Of a DNA stretch of 64,000 nt, positions 1-8,482 are shown piece after piece (position 1 is the stretch's first letter; each line of letters opens with the position of its first letter). A program made the translations under genes and the position numbers. This DNA is from Mycobacterium simiae (GTDB taxonomy: Bacteria > Actinomycetota > Actinomycetes > Mycobacteriales > Mycobacteriaceae). Below the pieces are notes generated by a model, which worked only from the letters and a program-made list of their open reading frames with translations, had not been told where the DNA came from and did not search any database. Location: contig NZ_AP022568.1 in NCBI RefSeq assembly GCF_010727605.1, positions 4,526,001 to 4,590,000 on the forward strand. The letters run 5' to 3'.

Positions 1-81
1 TGAGCATTTCGGCGTCCCCCGATCATCGGGAAACCGACGTTGTCGGCAGAGCCGGACCGGGTGGCGCACGGATAATCACTT

Positions 82-115
82 CGGGTGGCCGAGCGGCCCG
101 GGTGGCCGAGCGGCG
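82..115. repeat. 17-bp tandem duplication upstream of an SDR gene
   Basis: Two adjacent 17-base copies (82-98 and 99-115) differ only at the last base; the core is GGTGGCCGAGCGGC. They end about 30 bases before the start of the SDR gene at 148, in its leader. No function is evident; it may be a simple slippage duplication. Confidence 0.7.
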
Positions 116-147
116 CCGGCAAGGCCGGGAAAGGAAATGTGTAGCGA

Positions 148-930
148 ATGATCCGCGGAAAGTCCGCCGTCATCACGGGTTCCACATCGGGTATCGGTCT
201 TGCCATCGCACGGGCCTTCGCCGCCGAGGGAGCGAACGTCACCCTCAACGGGTTCGGCGACCGAGACGCCGTCGAGCAGCAGCGGCGCGACATCGAAGAG
301 AGGTTCGGGGTCACGGCGGCCTACTCAGGCGCCGACGTGACCAAGCCGGCCGAGATCGCCGAGATGATCGCCCAGGCCGAAGCGAGCTTCGGGGCGGTCG
401 ACGTCCTCGTCAACAACGCCGGCATCCAGTTCGTGGCGAAGGTTCAGGATTTCCCCGTCGAAAAGTGGGACGCGGTGATCGCCACCAATTTGTCGGCTGT
501 GTTCCATACCTGCCGGTGCGCGGTGCCCGGGATGAAACGCCGCGGCTGGGGCCGCATCATCAACATCGCCTCGGCGCATGGTCTCGTCGCCAGCGCCGAG
601 AAGGCGGCCTACGTCGCGGCCAAGCACGGCGTCGTCGGGCTGACCAAGGTGGTCGCGATCGAAACCGCGGACCACGGCATCACTTCCAACGCGATCTGTC
701 CCGGATGGGTGATGACACCGCTGATCGCGCAGCAAATCGAGACATTCGCCGACACCACGGGAAAGTCCGTCGAAGAGGCCAAGCGCGAGTTCGTCGCCGA
801 CAAACAGCCGATGGCCCGCTTCACCCGCCCGGAAGACGTTGGGGCACTTGCGGTTTTCCTGGCCGGGGACGCGGCCGCCACCATCACCGGTGCGAGCTAC
901 TCGATCGATGGCGGCTGGACCGCGCAATAA
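148..930 (+). CDS. SDR-family 3-hydroxybutyrate dehydrogenase-like oxidoreductase
   Basis: A 260-residue classical short-chain dehydrogenase. The N-terminal TGSTSGIG is the glycine-rich NAD(P)-binding turn, VNNAG follows near residue 90, and the catalytic SAH...Y-V-A-A-K block lies near residues 140-160. The C-terminal SIDGGWTAQ is typical of 3-hydroxybutyrate dehydrogenases, as are the CPGWVMTPL segment and overall length. The likely reaction is 3-hydroxybutyrate to acetoacetate with NAD, in the cytosol, in ketone-body or PHB-type carbon use; the substrate is inferred from family resemblance. The ATG at 148 is preceded by AAAGGAAA at a good distance. The gene converges on mmpL with only 19 bases between the stops. 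Another SDR substrate remains possible. Confidence 0.85.
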   Translation: MIRGKSAVITGSTSGIGLAIARAFAAEGANVTLNGFGDRDAVEQQRRDIEERFGVTAAYSGADVTKPAEIAEMIAQAEASFGAVDVLVNNAGIQFVAKVQDFPVEKWDAVIATNLSAVFHTCRCAVPGMKRRGWGRIINIASAHGLVASAEKAAYVAAKHGVVGLTKVVAIETADHGITSNAICPGWVMTPLIAQQIETFADTTGKSVEEAKREFVADKQPMARFTRPEDVGALAVFLAGDAAATITGASYSIDGGWTAQ

Positions 931-949
931 CGTCTCGGGGTTGCGTGCG

Positions 950-3790
950 CTACGCCGTGGTTGCGGCCCGCTGCCGCAGCGGGCGACTGCGAACCAGTGT
1001 CGGCCACCAGAACCACGGCCCGAGGATGCGCAGGATCGAGGGCACCACGAACGAACGCACGATCAACGTGTCGAGCAGCAGGCCGACGCAGACGGTGGAA
1101 CCCAGCTGGCCGATGGTGCGCAAATCGCTTGTCAGCATTGCCAGCATCGTGAACGCGAACACCAGACCCGCAGACGTCACCACGCCGCCCGTGCTGCCGA
1201 GGGCGCGAATCAACCCGGTGTGAATTCCGGCGTGCAATTCCTCTTTGACCCGCAGGATCAACAGCAGGTTGTAGTCGGAACCCACCGCCACCAGGATGAT
1301 GAAGGTCAGCGGCAGTATCAGCCAGTGCAAAGGCAGCCCGATGAGGTGTTGCCAGACCAGTATGGAGAGCCCGAAGGCCCCGGCGTAGGAGAAGGCCACC
1401 GTGCCGGGGATCACCAAGGCGGCCACCAGGCTGCGTGTCAGAAACAGCATGATCAAGAAGATCAAGACGAACGCGGCGATCGCCACGATGAGCAGATCGG
1501 ATGCGGCGTATTGCTTGATGTCCTTGTTGGTCGCTCCCGAACCGCCGATATACACCTTGGCGCCGGCAAGTGAGGTCTCTTTGAGCGCCGAGGTGATCGC
1601 CGTGGGGAACTGTTCGACATGCTGTACACCTTCGGGGCCGTTCGCATCGCCCTCGTGGGTGACGATGATCCGAGCGGCCTGGCCGTCCGGCGACATCAGC
1701 AGCTTTATCCCGGTTTTGACGTCTTCGTTGTCGAAACCCTCGTGCGGGATGTAGAAGAAGTCGTCGCTGCGGGACTGGTCGAAGTCGAGCCCCACGTTGA
1801 TCATGTCGTCGAAGGTCTGGTCTGTCTGGGTGGACTGCAGCGAAGACTGGCTGTAGGTGTTGACCAACAACGAGGCCAGAGCCTCGGAATCATCGGCCGT
1901 CAATTTCAATTGCGTGATGATCTGCGGCAGTGTCTGGTCGATGATCTCGAGTGACGCGACGGAGTCCTTGATGTCGTCAGCCATCTTGTCGAGACCGTCG
2001 ATTGACTCGAACAGGGACCGAAACGCCCAGCACACGGGAATATCGAAACAGTGCTTCTCCCAATAGAAATAACTGCGAATAGGGCGGAAGAAATCTTCGA
2101 GATTCGCGAGGTTTGACCTCAACTCGTCGGTGACGCGTTGCATGTCCTGCATCGTGAGCACCGTCTTATGCATCTCGTCGGACATCGTCTGGAAGAAGTC
2201 GATCTCCTTCCGCAACACCGCGACGGTGTGCTCGGTAACCCGTGCCTGCTCTTGGGTATTGGCGTTTTGTTGCTTGGTGAAGGGGAGTTGTTGACCGTTT
2301 CCGCTGCCTTGCGTGGTGAACAAGTAGGGGATGGTGGCATGTTCCAAGGCTCGACCCATGGGTCTGGTGATGCTTTGCACCATCGCGACACCGGGAAGGC
2401 GTTCGAGCGCCTTGGCCGCCCGGTCTAGTGAAATGAAATCAGCCGAGTTTCGTAGGTCATGATCCGACTCGATCATCAACATCTCGGAGAACAGCTTGCT
2501 CTTGGGAAAGTGCCGGTCTGCCGCCTGGAAACCCACATTGGCCGGAGAACTGCGTGGTTGGTAGTGACGGTCGTCGTAGTTCTGTCGGTACGTTGGCACG
2601 AAGATCGCCCCCAGTAGCACGGCTGTCGCACTGGCGAAGAGGACCGGCACCGGCCACCGGACCACGCTCGTGCCGATCCGTCGGTACAAATGTGCCTTGG
2701 CCTTGCTCCTTGGGTCGAAGAGCCCGAAGAGGCTCCCGACCGTCAGAAAGGCCGGGCCGAGCGTCAGCGCCGCGGCGATCGTGAACAGCATGCTGATCGC
2801 CACCGCCGGCCCCATGGTGTGGAAGTAATTGAGCCGCGCGAACGTCAAGCAGTAACACGCTCCGGCGATCGTCAATCCTGAGCCGAGAATGACTGGCGTA
2901 ACGCTCTTATAAGCGGTGTAAAACGCCTGCTCTCGGCCTTCGCCGTCGTGGCGCGCCTCGTGGTAGCGGCCTATCAAGAAGATGCCGTAATCGGTTCCGG
3001 CTCCGAGCGTGAGCGCGACGACGATGTTGACGGCGAAGGACGAGAGCTCGATGTACCCGAGATGCCCGAGGGTTGCGATGACCCCCTTCGCGACCAGCAT
3101 CTCGAACAGAACTCCGGCCAATGGCACAAACATCGTGATGATCGAGCGATAGACCAACAGCAGCATCGCGATGATGAGGAAGATCGTCACGATGGTGATG
3201 TTGTTCAAGCTTGAATTCGCAATGGCTACGGTGTCCGAGGCCAGCGGGGCAGCGCCGCTGACGTAGACCGTGAGTCCGGGCGGTGGCGTATCCTTGGCGA
3301 CGATATCCCGCACGGCGGCAACGGATTCGTTCGCTTGCATCTGGCCGATATCACCCGCCAGACGCAACAGCACGTATGCGCACTTGCCGTCGAGGCTTTG
3401 CGCCCCTGCCGCGGTGATCGGCTTGCCCCACAGGTCCATGGCGTACTGGACGTGCTTGCGGTCTTGTTTGAACCGGCGCATGAGGTCGTCGTAGTACTGA
3501 TGATCCACATCGCCCAGCGGTCGGTTTCCCTCCAGCACGATCATCGCCAGGCTGGTCGAATCGGACTCATGGAACTTCGCACCGATGGACAGCAACGCCC
3601 GCTGCGACGGTGCATAGTGCGGGACCACTGGGCCCGCGAGCTCTTCGGCGACCGTCTCCACCTGCGGCATGAACGTGTTCGTCGATACAGCGAGCAGGGC
3701 CCAGAAGGCGATGATCGGTATCGCAAAGATCCGGACCATTCTGGGGACGAGTGGTCGCTTCGGCGAAGGTTCCGCCTGATGCTCGCTCAT
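950..3790 (-). CDS. mmpL: MmpL-family RND transporter
   Basis: A 946-residue MmpL protein, the RND-type proton-driven exporter family of mycobacteria. After a short charged N-terminus there is a membrane helix (FAIPIIAFWALLAV), then a large outer domain, a bundle of helices near residues 190-390 including GAGTDYGIFLIGRYHEA, a second outer domain, and a second helix bundle with VAVGSDYNLLLILRVKEE. The paired GTDYG/GSDYN segments mark the helices that carry the family's proton-relay Asp-Tyr residues. The start is the ATG at 3790, which overlaps the mmpS stop by four bases. An MmpS partner places it with the MmpS4/L4-MmpS5/L5 type, which exports mycobactins in M. tuberculosis; lying 3 kb from mbtA makes siderophore export plausible but not shown. 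Confidence 0.92.
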   Translation of the reverse strand: MSEHQAEPSPKRPLVPRMVRIFAIPIIAFWALLAVSTNTFMPQVETVAEELAGPVVPHYAPSQRALLSIGAKFHESDSTSLAMIVLEGNRPLGDVDHQYYDDLMRRFKQDRKHVQYAMDLWGKPITAAGAQSLDGKCAYVLLRLAGDIGQMQANESVAAVRDIVAKDTPPPGLTVYVSGAAPLASDTVAIANSSLNNITIVTIFLIIAMLLLVYRSIITMFVPLAGVLFEMLVAKGVIATLGHLGYIELSSFAVNIVVALTLGAGTDYGIFLIGRYHEARHDGEGREQAFYTAYKSVTPVILGSGLTIAGACYCLTFARLNYFHTMGPAVAISMLFTIAAALTLGPAFLTVGSLFGLFDPRSKAKAHLYRRIGTSVVRWPVPVLFASATAVLLGAIFVPTYRQNYDDRHYQPRSSPANVGFQAADRHFPKSKLFSEMLMIESDHDLRNSADFISLDRAAKALERLPGVAMVQSITRPMGRALEHATIPYLFTTQGSGNGQQLPFTKQQNANTQEQARVTEHTVAVLRKEIDFFQTMSDEMHKTVLTMQDMQRVTDELRSNLANLEDFFRPIRSYFYWEKHCFDIPVCWAFRSLFESIDGLDKMADDIKDSVASLEIIDQTLPQIITQLKLTADDSEALASLLVNTYSQSSLQSTQTDQTFDDMINVGLDFDQSRSDDFFYIPHEGFDNEDVKTGIKLLMSPDGQAARIIVTHEGDANGPEGVQHVEQFPTAITSALKETSLAGAKVYIGGSGATNKDIKQYAASDLLIVAIAAFVLIFLIMLFLTRSLVAALVIPGTVAFSYAGAFGLSILVWQHLIGLPLHWLILPLTFIILVAVGSDYNLLLILRVKEELHAGIHTGLIRALGSTGGVVTSAGLVFAFTMLAMLTSDLRTIGQLGSTVCVGLLLDTLIVRSFVVPSILRILGPWFWWPTLVRSRPLRQRAATTA

Positions 3791-4230
3791 GCGGATTTCA
3801 CTAAGCAAAAAACGTGCGCGTCCTGCTGGGCATCGGACTGTTCGGCGCGGACAACACCGTTGACTCGCAACCGGCAGCCCAGCGAGCCGCCATGAACCTG
3901 CGCAGAGATGCTGCCGGATACCACGGTCAGGGTTGTCGCCTCGGTATGCGACCACGGCAAGGTCGTGAGATTGACCTGATGCGGATGCCCGTTGATATCC
4001 ACCCACACGAGCATTCCGCCGTCCCCGGCGGAGCCGAACAACTCATACGTGATGCGCTTGATACTGAACTCCGGGGGCGCTGCCGGCTGGTTGACGGTGA
4101 TCACGGGCTCCGGATTGGAGAATTCGTGGACCTTGACCATGGCCACCGCACCCAGGCCGACGGCGATGACGGCAACCAGGGGCATCCAGGCTCGCGCCAA
4201 GACAGTCCTTCCGACTGACCGAGGGCTCAC
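3787..4230 (-). CDS. mmpS: MmpS-family accessory transport protein
   Basis: A 147-residue protein with one N-terminal membrane helix (WMPLVAVIAVGLGAVAMV) and a small exported beta domain containing VTYELFGSAGD-like residues, here ITYELFGSAGDGGMLVWV. This is the MmpS signature; MmpS proteins sit in the inner membrane and work with a cognate MmpL. The GTG at 4230 was chosen because AAAGGTGG lies just upstream; an open frame continues further upstream but lacks a credible start and family similarity. The gene overlaps mmpL by four bases (ATGA), so the two are probably co-translated. No IdeR-like box is visible upstream, so iron control would have to be indirect or from elsewhere. Confidence 0.9.
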   Translation of the reverse strand: MSPRSVGRTVLARAWMPLVAVIAVGLGAVAMVKVHEFSNPEPVITVNQPAAPPEFSIKRITYELFGSAGDGGMLVWVDINGHPHQVNLTTLPWSHTEATTLTVVSGSISAQVHGGSLGCRLRVNGVVRAEQSDAQQDAHVFCLVKSA

Positions 4231-4534
4231 TCGACCACCTTTTCGAACTCGGGTCCCTGACCTTGCGCTCTTTCCCGCTCCCGCTCCCAAGCCGCCAAAT
4301 AGTAGACGGTCCTGTGCCCAATACGATGGACTGATCGTCAAGAGTAGCGGCTCGGTGGCAAAACGAGAACACGACGACCACGGACGTTGCCACCCGCGGT
4401 TGCTTTCGGCAACGGCGATGGGCGCCGCCAATCCGGTGACGGCTCGCGACGACGCGCTCGATGTCTTTGCTAGTCGCGCTTTCGCGATGCGAAAAACGAC
4501 GTTATGGCAGGAATGCGCTGTCTTATGACGTTGC
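4231..4534. other. Intergenic region upstream of mmpS, with two nested palindromes
   Basis: About 300 bases with no convincing gene between mmpS and the next membrane protein, both on the minus strand. It should hold the mmpS-mmpL promoter. Two overlapping inverted repeats are visible: TCGCG/CGCGA around 4474-4487, and TTTCGC (4480-4485) with GCGAAA (4489-4494) separated by three bases. These could be an operator for a TetR- or MarR-like repressor or a weak hairpin after the upstream gene. No IdeR-type motif was found. Confidence 0.4.
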
Positions 4535-4960
4535 TCAAGCCGCTTTTCGTAGCCGTCTTTTCAGCCTGGCACTGCGCAGAATCTGGGTCGTGAAGTTGAT
4601 CGAGGCCAGCATGGGAAACACGCCGAGGAAGGTGCGTTCGGATGGTGTCGCTCCATGCAGGTGATACAAGCTGCCGAACACGTAAAAGCATCCGACCATG
4701 AACAGCGCCCCGGGGATGCAGAAGGTCCTCAACGAGCTTCGATCCGCGACGATTCGCTTGGCGTAAGCCAGCTCATCGGCCGACATCGGCTCGCCCTTAC
4801 GCACCTTCCGGGTAACCGTCTTGGCGATCCCGATTTCGTCGCTTATCGGAAGGGTCGGCCGGTCCTGTAGCTGTTTGACGTATACGCCGGCAAGGGCGGC
4901 GAACACCAGCGCCAGCGCGAGCGTAACCACGGTCAGCAACCCATACAGACCTTGCGTCAT
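4535..4960 (-). CDS. Small integral membrane protein, unknown function
   Basis: A 141-residue protein I do not recognise. An N-terminal hydrophobic helix spans about residues 6-28 (LLTVVTLALALVFAALAGVYV). A central soluble stretch is rich in Lys, Arg and Glu. A second hydrophobic stretch (FCIPGALFMVGCFYVFGSLY) lies near residues 80-100 and a third weaker one near 110-125, followed by a basic tail (RLKRRLRK). The topology suggests two to three membrane passes with the tail in the cytosol. The ATG at 4960 has AGGAG just upstream. It is upstream of mmpS-mmpL on the same strand with a 300-base gap, so it is probably a separate transcription unit. Confidence 0.75.
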   Translation of the reverse strand: MTQGLYGLLTVVTLALALVFAALAGVYVKQLQDRPTLPISDEIGIAKTVTRKVRKGEPMSADELAYAKRIVADRSSLRTFCIPGALFMVGCFYVFGSLYHLHGATPSERTFLGVFPMLASINFTTQILRSARLKRRLRKAA

Positions 4961-5111
4961 GCTTGGCTCCTCGTCACCTGATTGGTCGCCAGCTTAGGCC
5001 CCAGCGGGTAACGGTTCGGGTTCGATTCGGTCATGCCGCCGCCCGTCGCGCCGTGCCGCGGCCGTGGCGATCCCAGAATGCGGGACATGACGCAATCGCG
5101 GAAGTCCGACG

Positions 5112-6560
5112 ATGGCGCGTGAGATCTCGCGGCAGAGGTTACTGCGGGGTGCCGCCGCCGCGTTAGCCGCCGGCGCAGTCCTCGGCACCGGCCGGGTCGG
5201 CTCCGTCCGGGCCACTGCTGCGCCGAATACCACGGGCTGGGACGGTCTTTCGAGCGCCCTTGGTGGCAAGGTCTTACTTCCGGACAGCCCACAGTTCGGG
5301 GCCGCTAAGCAGGTGTTCAACACCAACTACAACGGCTTCACCCCGGCCGCGATCGTCACCCCGACGTCCGCGTCGGACGTCCAAAAAGCGATGGCCTTCG
5401 CCGCCGCCAATCACCTCAAAGTCGCGCCGCGCAGTGGCGGCCATTCCTACATCGGTGCGTCGACGGCCAACGGCGCCATGGTTTTTGACCTTCGCCAGCT
5501 GCCCGGGGGCGTCAACTACGACGCTGCGACGGGACAGGTCACGGTGACGCCGGCGACGAGCCTGTACTCGATGCACGAGACGCTGGCCGGCGCCGGGCGG
5601 GGTCTGCCGACCGGCACCTGCCCGTCGGTGGGCGCGGCGGGGCACGCGCTGGGCGGCGGGATGGGCGCCGACTCCCGGCACGCGGGGTTGCTCTGCGACC
5701 AGCTGACCTCGGCGCAGGTGGTGCTCCCGGGCGGCCAGGCGGTCACTGCGTCGGCCAACAGCAATCCCGACCTGTTCTGGGCGCTGCGCGGCGGGGGCGG
5801 CGGCAACTTCGGGGTCACCACCTCGCTGACCTTCAACACGTTCCCCACCCGCGACCTGGACGCGGTGAATTTGAATTACCCGCCGCAGGCGTTGCCTCAG
5901 GTTCTCGTCGGTTGGGTGAATTGGCTGCGCACCGCCGACCGCAATAGTTGGGCGTTGGCCGACAGCACCACCGACGGATTCGGAACGCAGTGCCGCATCC
6001 TCGCGACCTGTCCGGCCGGGTCGGGTAACAGCGTGGCCAACGCGATCACCTCGGCCGTCGGGATGCAGCCGAGCGGGGTCGAGCATCACACGTTCAACCG
6101 CATGGACCTGGTGCGGTATCTGGCGGTCAACAACCTCAACCCGCAGCCCCTCGGCTATGTGGGTGGATCGGATGTTTTTCCAAGCCTCACCCCGGCCGCC
6201 GCACAGGGAATCGCCGCCGCGGTCAACGCTTTTCCGCGCGGCGCGGGCCGCATGCTGGCCATCATGCATGCCCTCGACGGCGCGCTGGCCACGGTGGCAC
6301 CGGGCGCGACCGCCTATCCCTGGCGTCGTCAGGCCGCGCTGGTGCAGTGGTACGTCGAAACCGGGGACGCGGCGGCGGCTACCAACTGGCTCGGTACCGC
6401 GCATCAAGCGGTGCAACCGTATTCGGTCGGGGGCTACGTGAACTACATCGAGGCCAACCAGCCGGCCTCGCGCTACTTCGGCCAGAATCTGTCCAGGCTG
6501 TCCGCCGTGCGGCAGAAGTTCGACCCAGGCCGGGTGATGTTCTCCGGGCTGAATTACTAG
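5112..6560 (+). CDS. Exported FAD-linked oxidase (berberine-bridge-enzyme type)
   Basis: A 482-residue FAD_binding_4 oxidoreductase with a C-terminal BBE segment ending YFGQNLSRLSAVRQKFDP. The motif RSGGHSYIG places the histidine for one covalent FAD bond at His111, and GTCPSVGAAGHALGGG places the cysteine for the second bond at Cys170, so a bicovalent flavin is predicted. The first 36 residues look like a signal sequence, but the expected twin arginine reads SRQRLLRG, one residue off canonical Tat. Such enzymes oxidise sugars, alcohols or aromatic alkaloid-like substrates with oxygen; the substrate here is unknown. It converges on mbtA, and a role in siderophore processing is only a positional guess. 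Confidence 0.85.
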   Translation: MAREISRQRLLRGAAAALAAGAVLGTGRVGSVRATAAPNTTGWDGLSSALGGKVLLPDSPQFGAAKQVFNTNYNGFTPAAIVTPTSASDVQKAMAFAAANHLKVAPRSGGHSYIGASTANGAMVFDLRQLPGGVNYDAATGQVTVTPATSLYSMHETLAGAGRGLPTGTCPSVGAAGHALGGGMGADSRHAGLLCDQLTSAQVVLPGGQAVTASANSNPDLFWALRGGGGGNFGVTTSLTFNTFPTRDLDAVNLNYPPQALPQVLVGWVNWLRTADRNSWALADSTTDGFGTQCRILATCPAGSGNSVANAITSAVGMQPSGVEHHTFNRMDLVRYLAVNNLNPQPLGYVGGSDVFPSLTPAAAQGIAAAVNAFPRGAGRMLAIMHALDGALATVAPGATAYPWRRQAALVQWYVETGDAAAATNWLGTAHQAVQPYSVGGYVNYIEANQPASRYFGQNLSRLSAVRQKFDPGRVMFSGLNY

Positions 6561-6570
6561 CCCGCCGCAC

Positions 6571-6703
6571 GGTGTGCGCCTGCGGCTTTCGATGTGCACC
6601 TTCGGCCTTTGGTGTGCACCTTCGGCCTTTGGTGTGCGTCCGGGGCGGCGACACGCCGGCCGGACTCGCCGCAAGCGCACATCGAAAACCCTGAGCGCAC
6701 ACC
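6571..6703. repeat. Long inverted repeat between convergent genes
   Basis: The left arm 6571-6597 and right arm 6677-6703 are complementary at 22 of 27 positions (shared ends GGTGTGCGC and TTTCGATGTGC). The loop of about 80 bases carries two further tandem units. The element lies between the stop of the FAD oxidase (6560) and the stop of mbtA (6710), where it could act as a bidirectional transcription stop. No T-tract is present, so Rho-independent termination is not assured. Confidence 0.55.
6573..6632. repeat. 20-bp tandem repeat, three units
   Basis: Three 20-base units (6573-6592, 6593-6612, 6613-6632). The last two are identical, TGTGCACCTTCGGCCTTTGG, and the first is diverged. A fourth partial TGTGCG follows. 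The array starts 12 bases after the FAD oxidase stop codon. It has the same period as the arrays at 42253 and 47844. Confidence 0.85.
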
Positions 6704-6709
6704 GACAGG

Positions 6710-8344
6710 TCAGCCCCCGCCGACCGCGCGGATAATCGCCTTCTTGTCGATCTTCCCGATCGGCGTGGTCGGCAGTGCCGGCATGACGACCAACGTGTCG
6801 GGCCGGGCATGCGATGCGACCCCGCGCCGATCCAGATGTGCGTTCAATTCGGCAAGACCGATCGGCTCGGCGGTGAATACCAGTGCAGCACAGATCTTTT
6901 CGCCCAGGTACGGGTCCGGCAATGGTACGGCGGCCGCCGCGAAGATCGCCGGGTGGCTCAGCATCTGCTCTTCGAGGTCTTGGGCGGAGATCGTCTCACC
7001 CGCGCGGGTGATGACGTCTTTGACCCGACCGGTGACCACCAGATTGCCGTCACTGCGCCGACGGACCAGGTCGCCGCTGCGGTAGAAGCCGTCGGGGTCG
7101 AAGCTGCGCCGGTTGTCCCGCTCGGCCCGGAAGTAACCATTGAGCGTGTAGGGGCCGCGCACCAGCAGTTCACCCTCCGCGCCGGGCGCCGCCGGAGCAC
7201 CCCGGCTGTCGACGATGCGCAGCTCGTCGGCCGCGCACAGCGGCCGGCCCTGCGTCTGCTCCACCACCTCGGCCGGGTCGTCGAGGCGCGTGAAGTTCAG
7301 CAGCCCCTCGGCCATGCCGAACACCTGCTGCAAGCCGGGCGTCAGCGTTTCGCGGATCCGGCGGGCGTCGTCGGGCTCCAGCCGAGCGCCGCCAACCTGC
7401 AAGAGTCGCAACGTTTTTGGCGGGACGGGTTCCCAGTCGCAGGCCTGCGCCCACAACTTGGCCAACGCCGGCACCAGCGCGGTGACCGTGACGCCGTGCC
7501 GGTCGATGGCGGCGAAAGCGGCCTCGGGACTGGGATCGGTACCGAACACCGTCGTCGCGCCGACCGTCATCGCGCCCAACAGCCCCGGACAGGCCAGTGG
7601 GAAGTTGTGGCCCGCGGACAGCGCCACCAGGTAGACGTCGTCAAAGTTCAGCCCGCACAGTTCGGCGCTCGCGGTCGCGTTGAACACGTAGTCGTCGTGC
7701 GTGCGGGGAATGAGCTTGGGCAGACCGGTCGTCCCGCCCGAAACAAGCAGCAGCGCAAGCGATCCCGGATCAGCCGGCGTTCGGGGTGGGGTGTCGGCCG
7801 ACGAGTCGCACAGCCGCGCCCACGGGATGAACGACCCGGCGTCACCGTCGACAATGACATGCCGCAACCCGGGGTGATCGCGGACCAATTCGGCCGCCAT
7901 CGCCCGATAGTCGAAACCGTTGACCCGGTCGGCGATCAGCAACCCAGTCGCCTCGCCGACCGCGGCGAAGTGGCCCAATTCCGCCGCGCGGTGCCCGGGC
8001 AGGCACATCACCGGTATCGCGCCAGCCCGCAACAGCCCGAACAGCGCCACCGCGAACTGGGGGCCGTTGGGCAGCTGCAGCAGAATCCGCTCGCCCGCGG
8101 TGATGCCCAGGCCGCGCAATCCCGCGGCGGCTCGGCGCGACAGCTCGTCGAGTTTGGCGAAGGTCAGGCCCTGCCCGGTGGCGGCGTCGACGACCGCGAC
8201 CTTGCGCGGCCAGCGGGCAGCCGCGTCGGCCAGGACCGTGTCGAGAGTTCGGCCCGCCCAGTAGCCGGCCGCCCGATAGGCCGCCGCCCGGTCGGCCGGA
8301 AATGGCACGAAGCCCTCGGCAGGCTGCGCTGTGTTCGAAACCAC
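6710..8344 (-). CDS. mbtA: Salicyl-AMP ligase MbtA
   Basis: A 544-residue stand-alone adenylation enzyme of the DhbE/EntE/MbtA family. It activates salicylate with ATP and loads it on the aryl carrier domain of MbtB, the first step of mycobactin assembly. Visible motifs are VSGGTTGLPKLIPRTH (phosphate loop), a QVFGMAEG A5-type motif, YRSGDLVRR, GRVKDVITRAGETIS, and a C-terminal TPIGKIDKKAI with the catalytic lysine. The GTG at 8344 was chosen because AAGGAG lies five bases upstream and the resulting length matches MbtA. It is transcribed away from mbtB; both promoters lie around the IdeR-like boxes at 8430-8467. The usual neighbours mbtI and mbtJ are not on its other side. Confidence 0.95.
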   Translation of the reverse strand: MVSNTAQPAEGFVPFPADRAAAYRAAGYWAGRTLDTVLADAAARWPRKVAVVDAATGQGLTFAKLDELSRRAAAGLRGLGITAGERILLQLPNGPQFAVALFGLLRAGAIPVMCLPGHRAAELGHFAAVGEATGLLIADRVNGFDYRAMAAELVRDHPGLRHVIVDGDAGSFIPWARLCDSSADTPPRTPADPGSLALLLVSGGTTGLPKLIPRTHDDYVFNATASAELCGLNFDDVYLVALSAGHNFPLACPGLLGAMTVGATTVFGTDPSPEAAFAAIDRHGVTVTALVPALAKLWAQACDWEPVPPKTLRLLQVGGARLEPDDARRIRETLTPGLQQVFGMAEGLLNFTRLDDPAEVVEQTQGRPLCAADELRIVDSRGAPAAPGAEGELLVRGPYTLNGYFRAERDNRRSFDPDGFYRSGDLVRRRSDGNLVVTGRVKDVITRAGETISAQDLEEQMLSHPAIFAAAAVPLPDPYLGEKICAALVFTAEPIGLAELNAHLDRRGVASHARPDTLVVMPALPTTPIGKIDKKAIIRAVGGG

Positions 8345-8429
8345 CGGGACTCCTTGCGGGTAGGTGGCGCCTGGCAGGGACCAGATCACAGTTGGTAGGG
8401 GCTTGGTAGCAAAGGCGCTGCGGTAGAGG

Positions 8430-8448
8430 ATAGGGTAGCCAAACAAAA
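8430..8448. promoter_or_regulatory. IdeR-like iron box 1
   Basis: ATAGGGTAGCCAAACAAAA matches the IdeR consensus TTAGGTTAGGCTAACCTAA at 14 of 19 positions (with C or G allowed at position 10). It lies in the divergent mbtA-mbtB promoter region, where IdeR represses both directions when iron is plentiful in M. tuberculosis. It abuts box 2 with no gap. Confidence 0.75.
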
Positions 8449-8467
8449 TTAGGGCAGCCTGTGCTAA
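8449..8467. promoter_or_regulatory. IdeR-like iron box 2
   Basis: TTAGGGCAGCCTGTGCTAA matches the IdeR consensus at 14 of 19 positions, with perfect outer half-sites TTAGG and CTAA. It ends 15 bases before the mbtB start, covering the likely leader and promoter edge, which suits repression of mbtB. Together with box 1 it gives a 38-base double site. Confidence 0.8.
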
Positions 8468-8482
8468 TTCGGGAGGAGAGTC

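Noticed and set aside
1..147. A gene at the left edge of the window
   Set aside because: The short frames there have no credible start or motif; the region looks like leader sequence containing a 17-base duplication.
5274..6680. Minus-strand open frame of 468 codons opposite the FAD oxidase
   Set aside because: Composition is dominated by Arg, Gly and His and no motif is visible; the plus-strand gene has clear flavin motifs, so this is a shadow.
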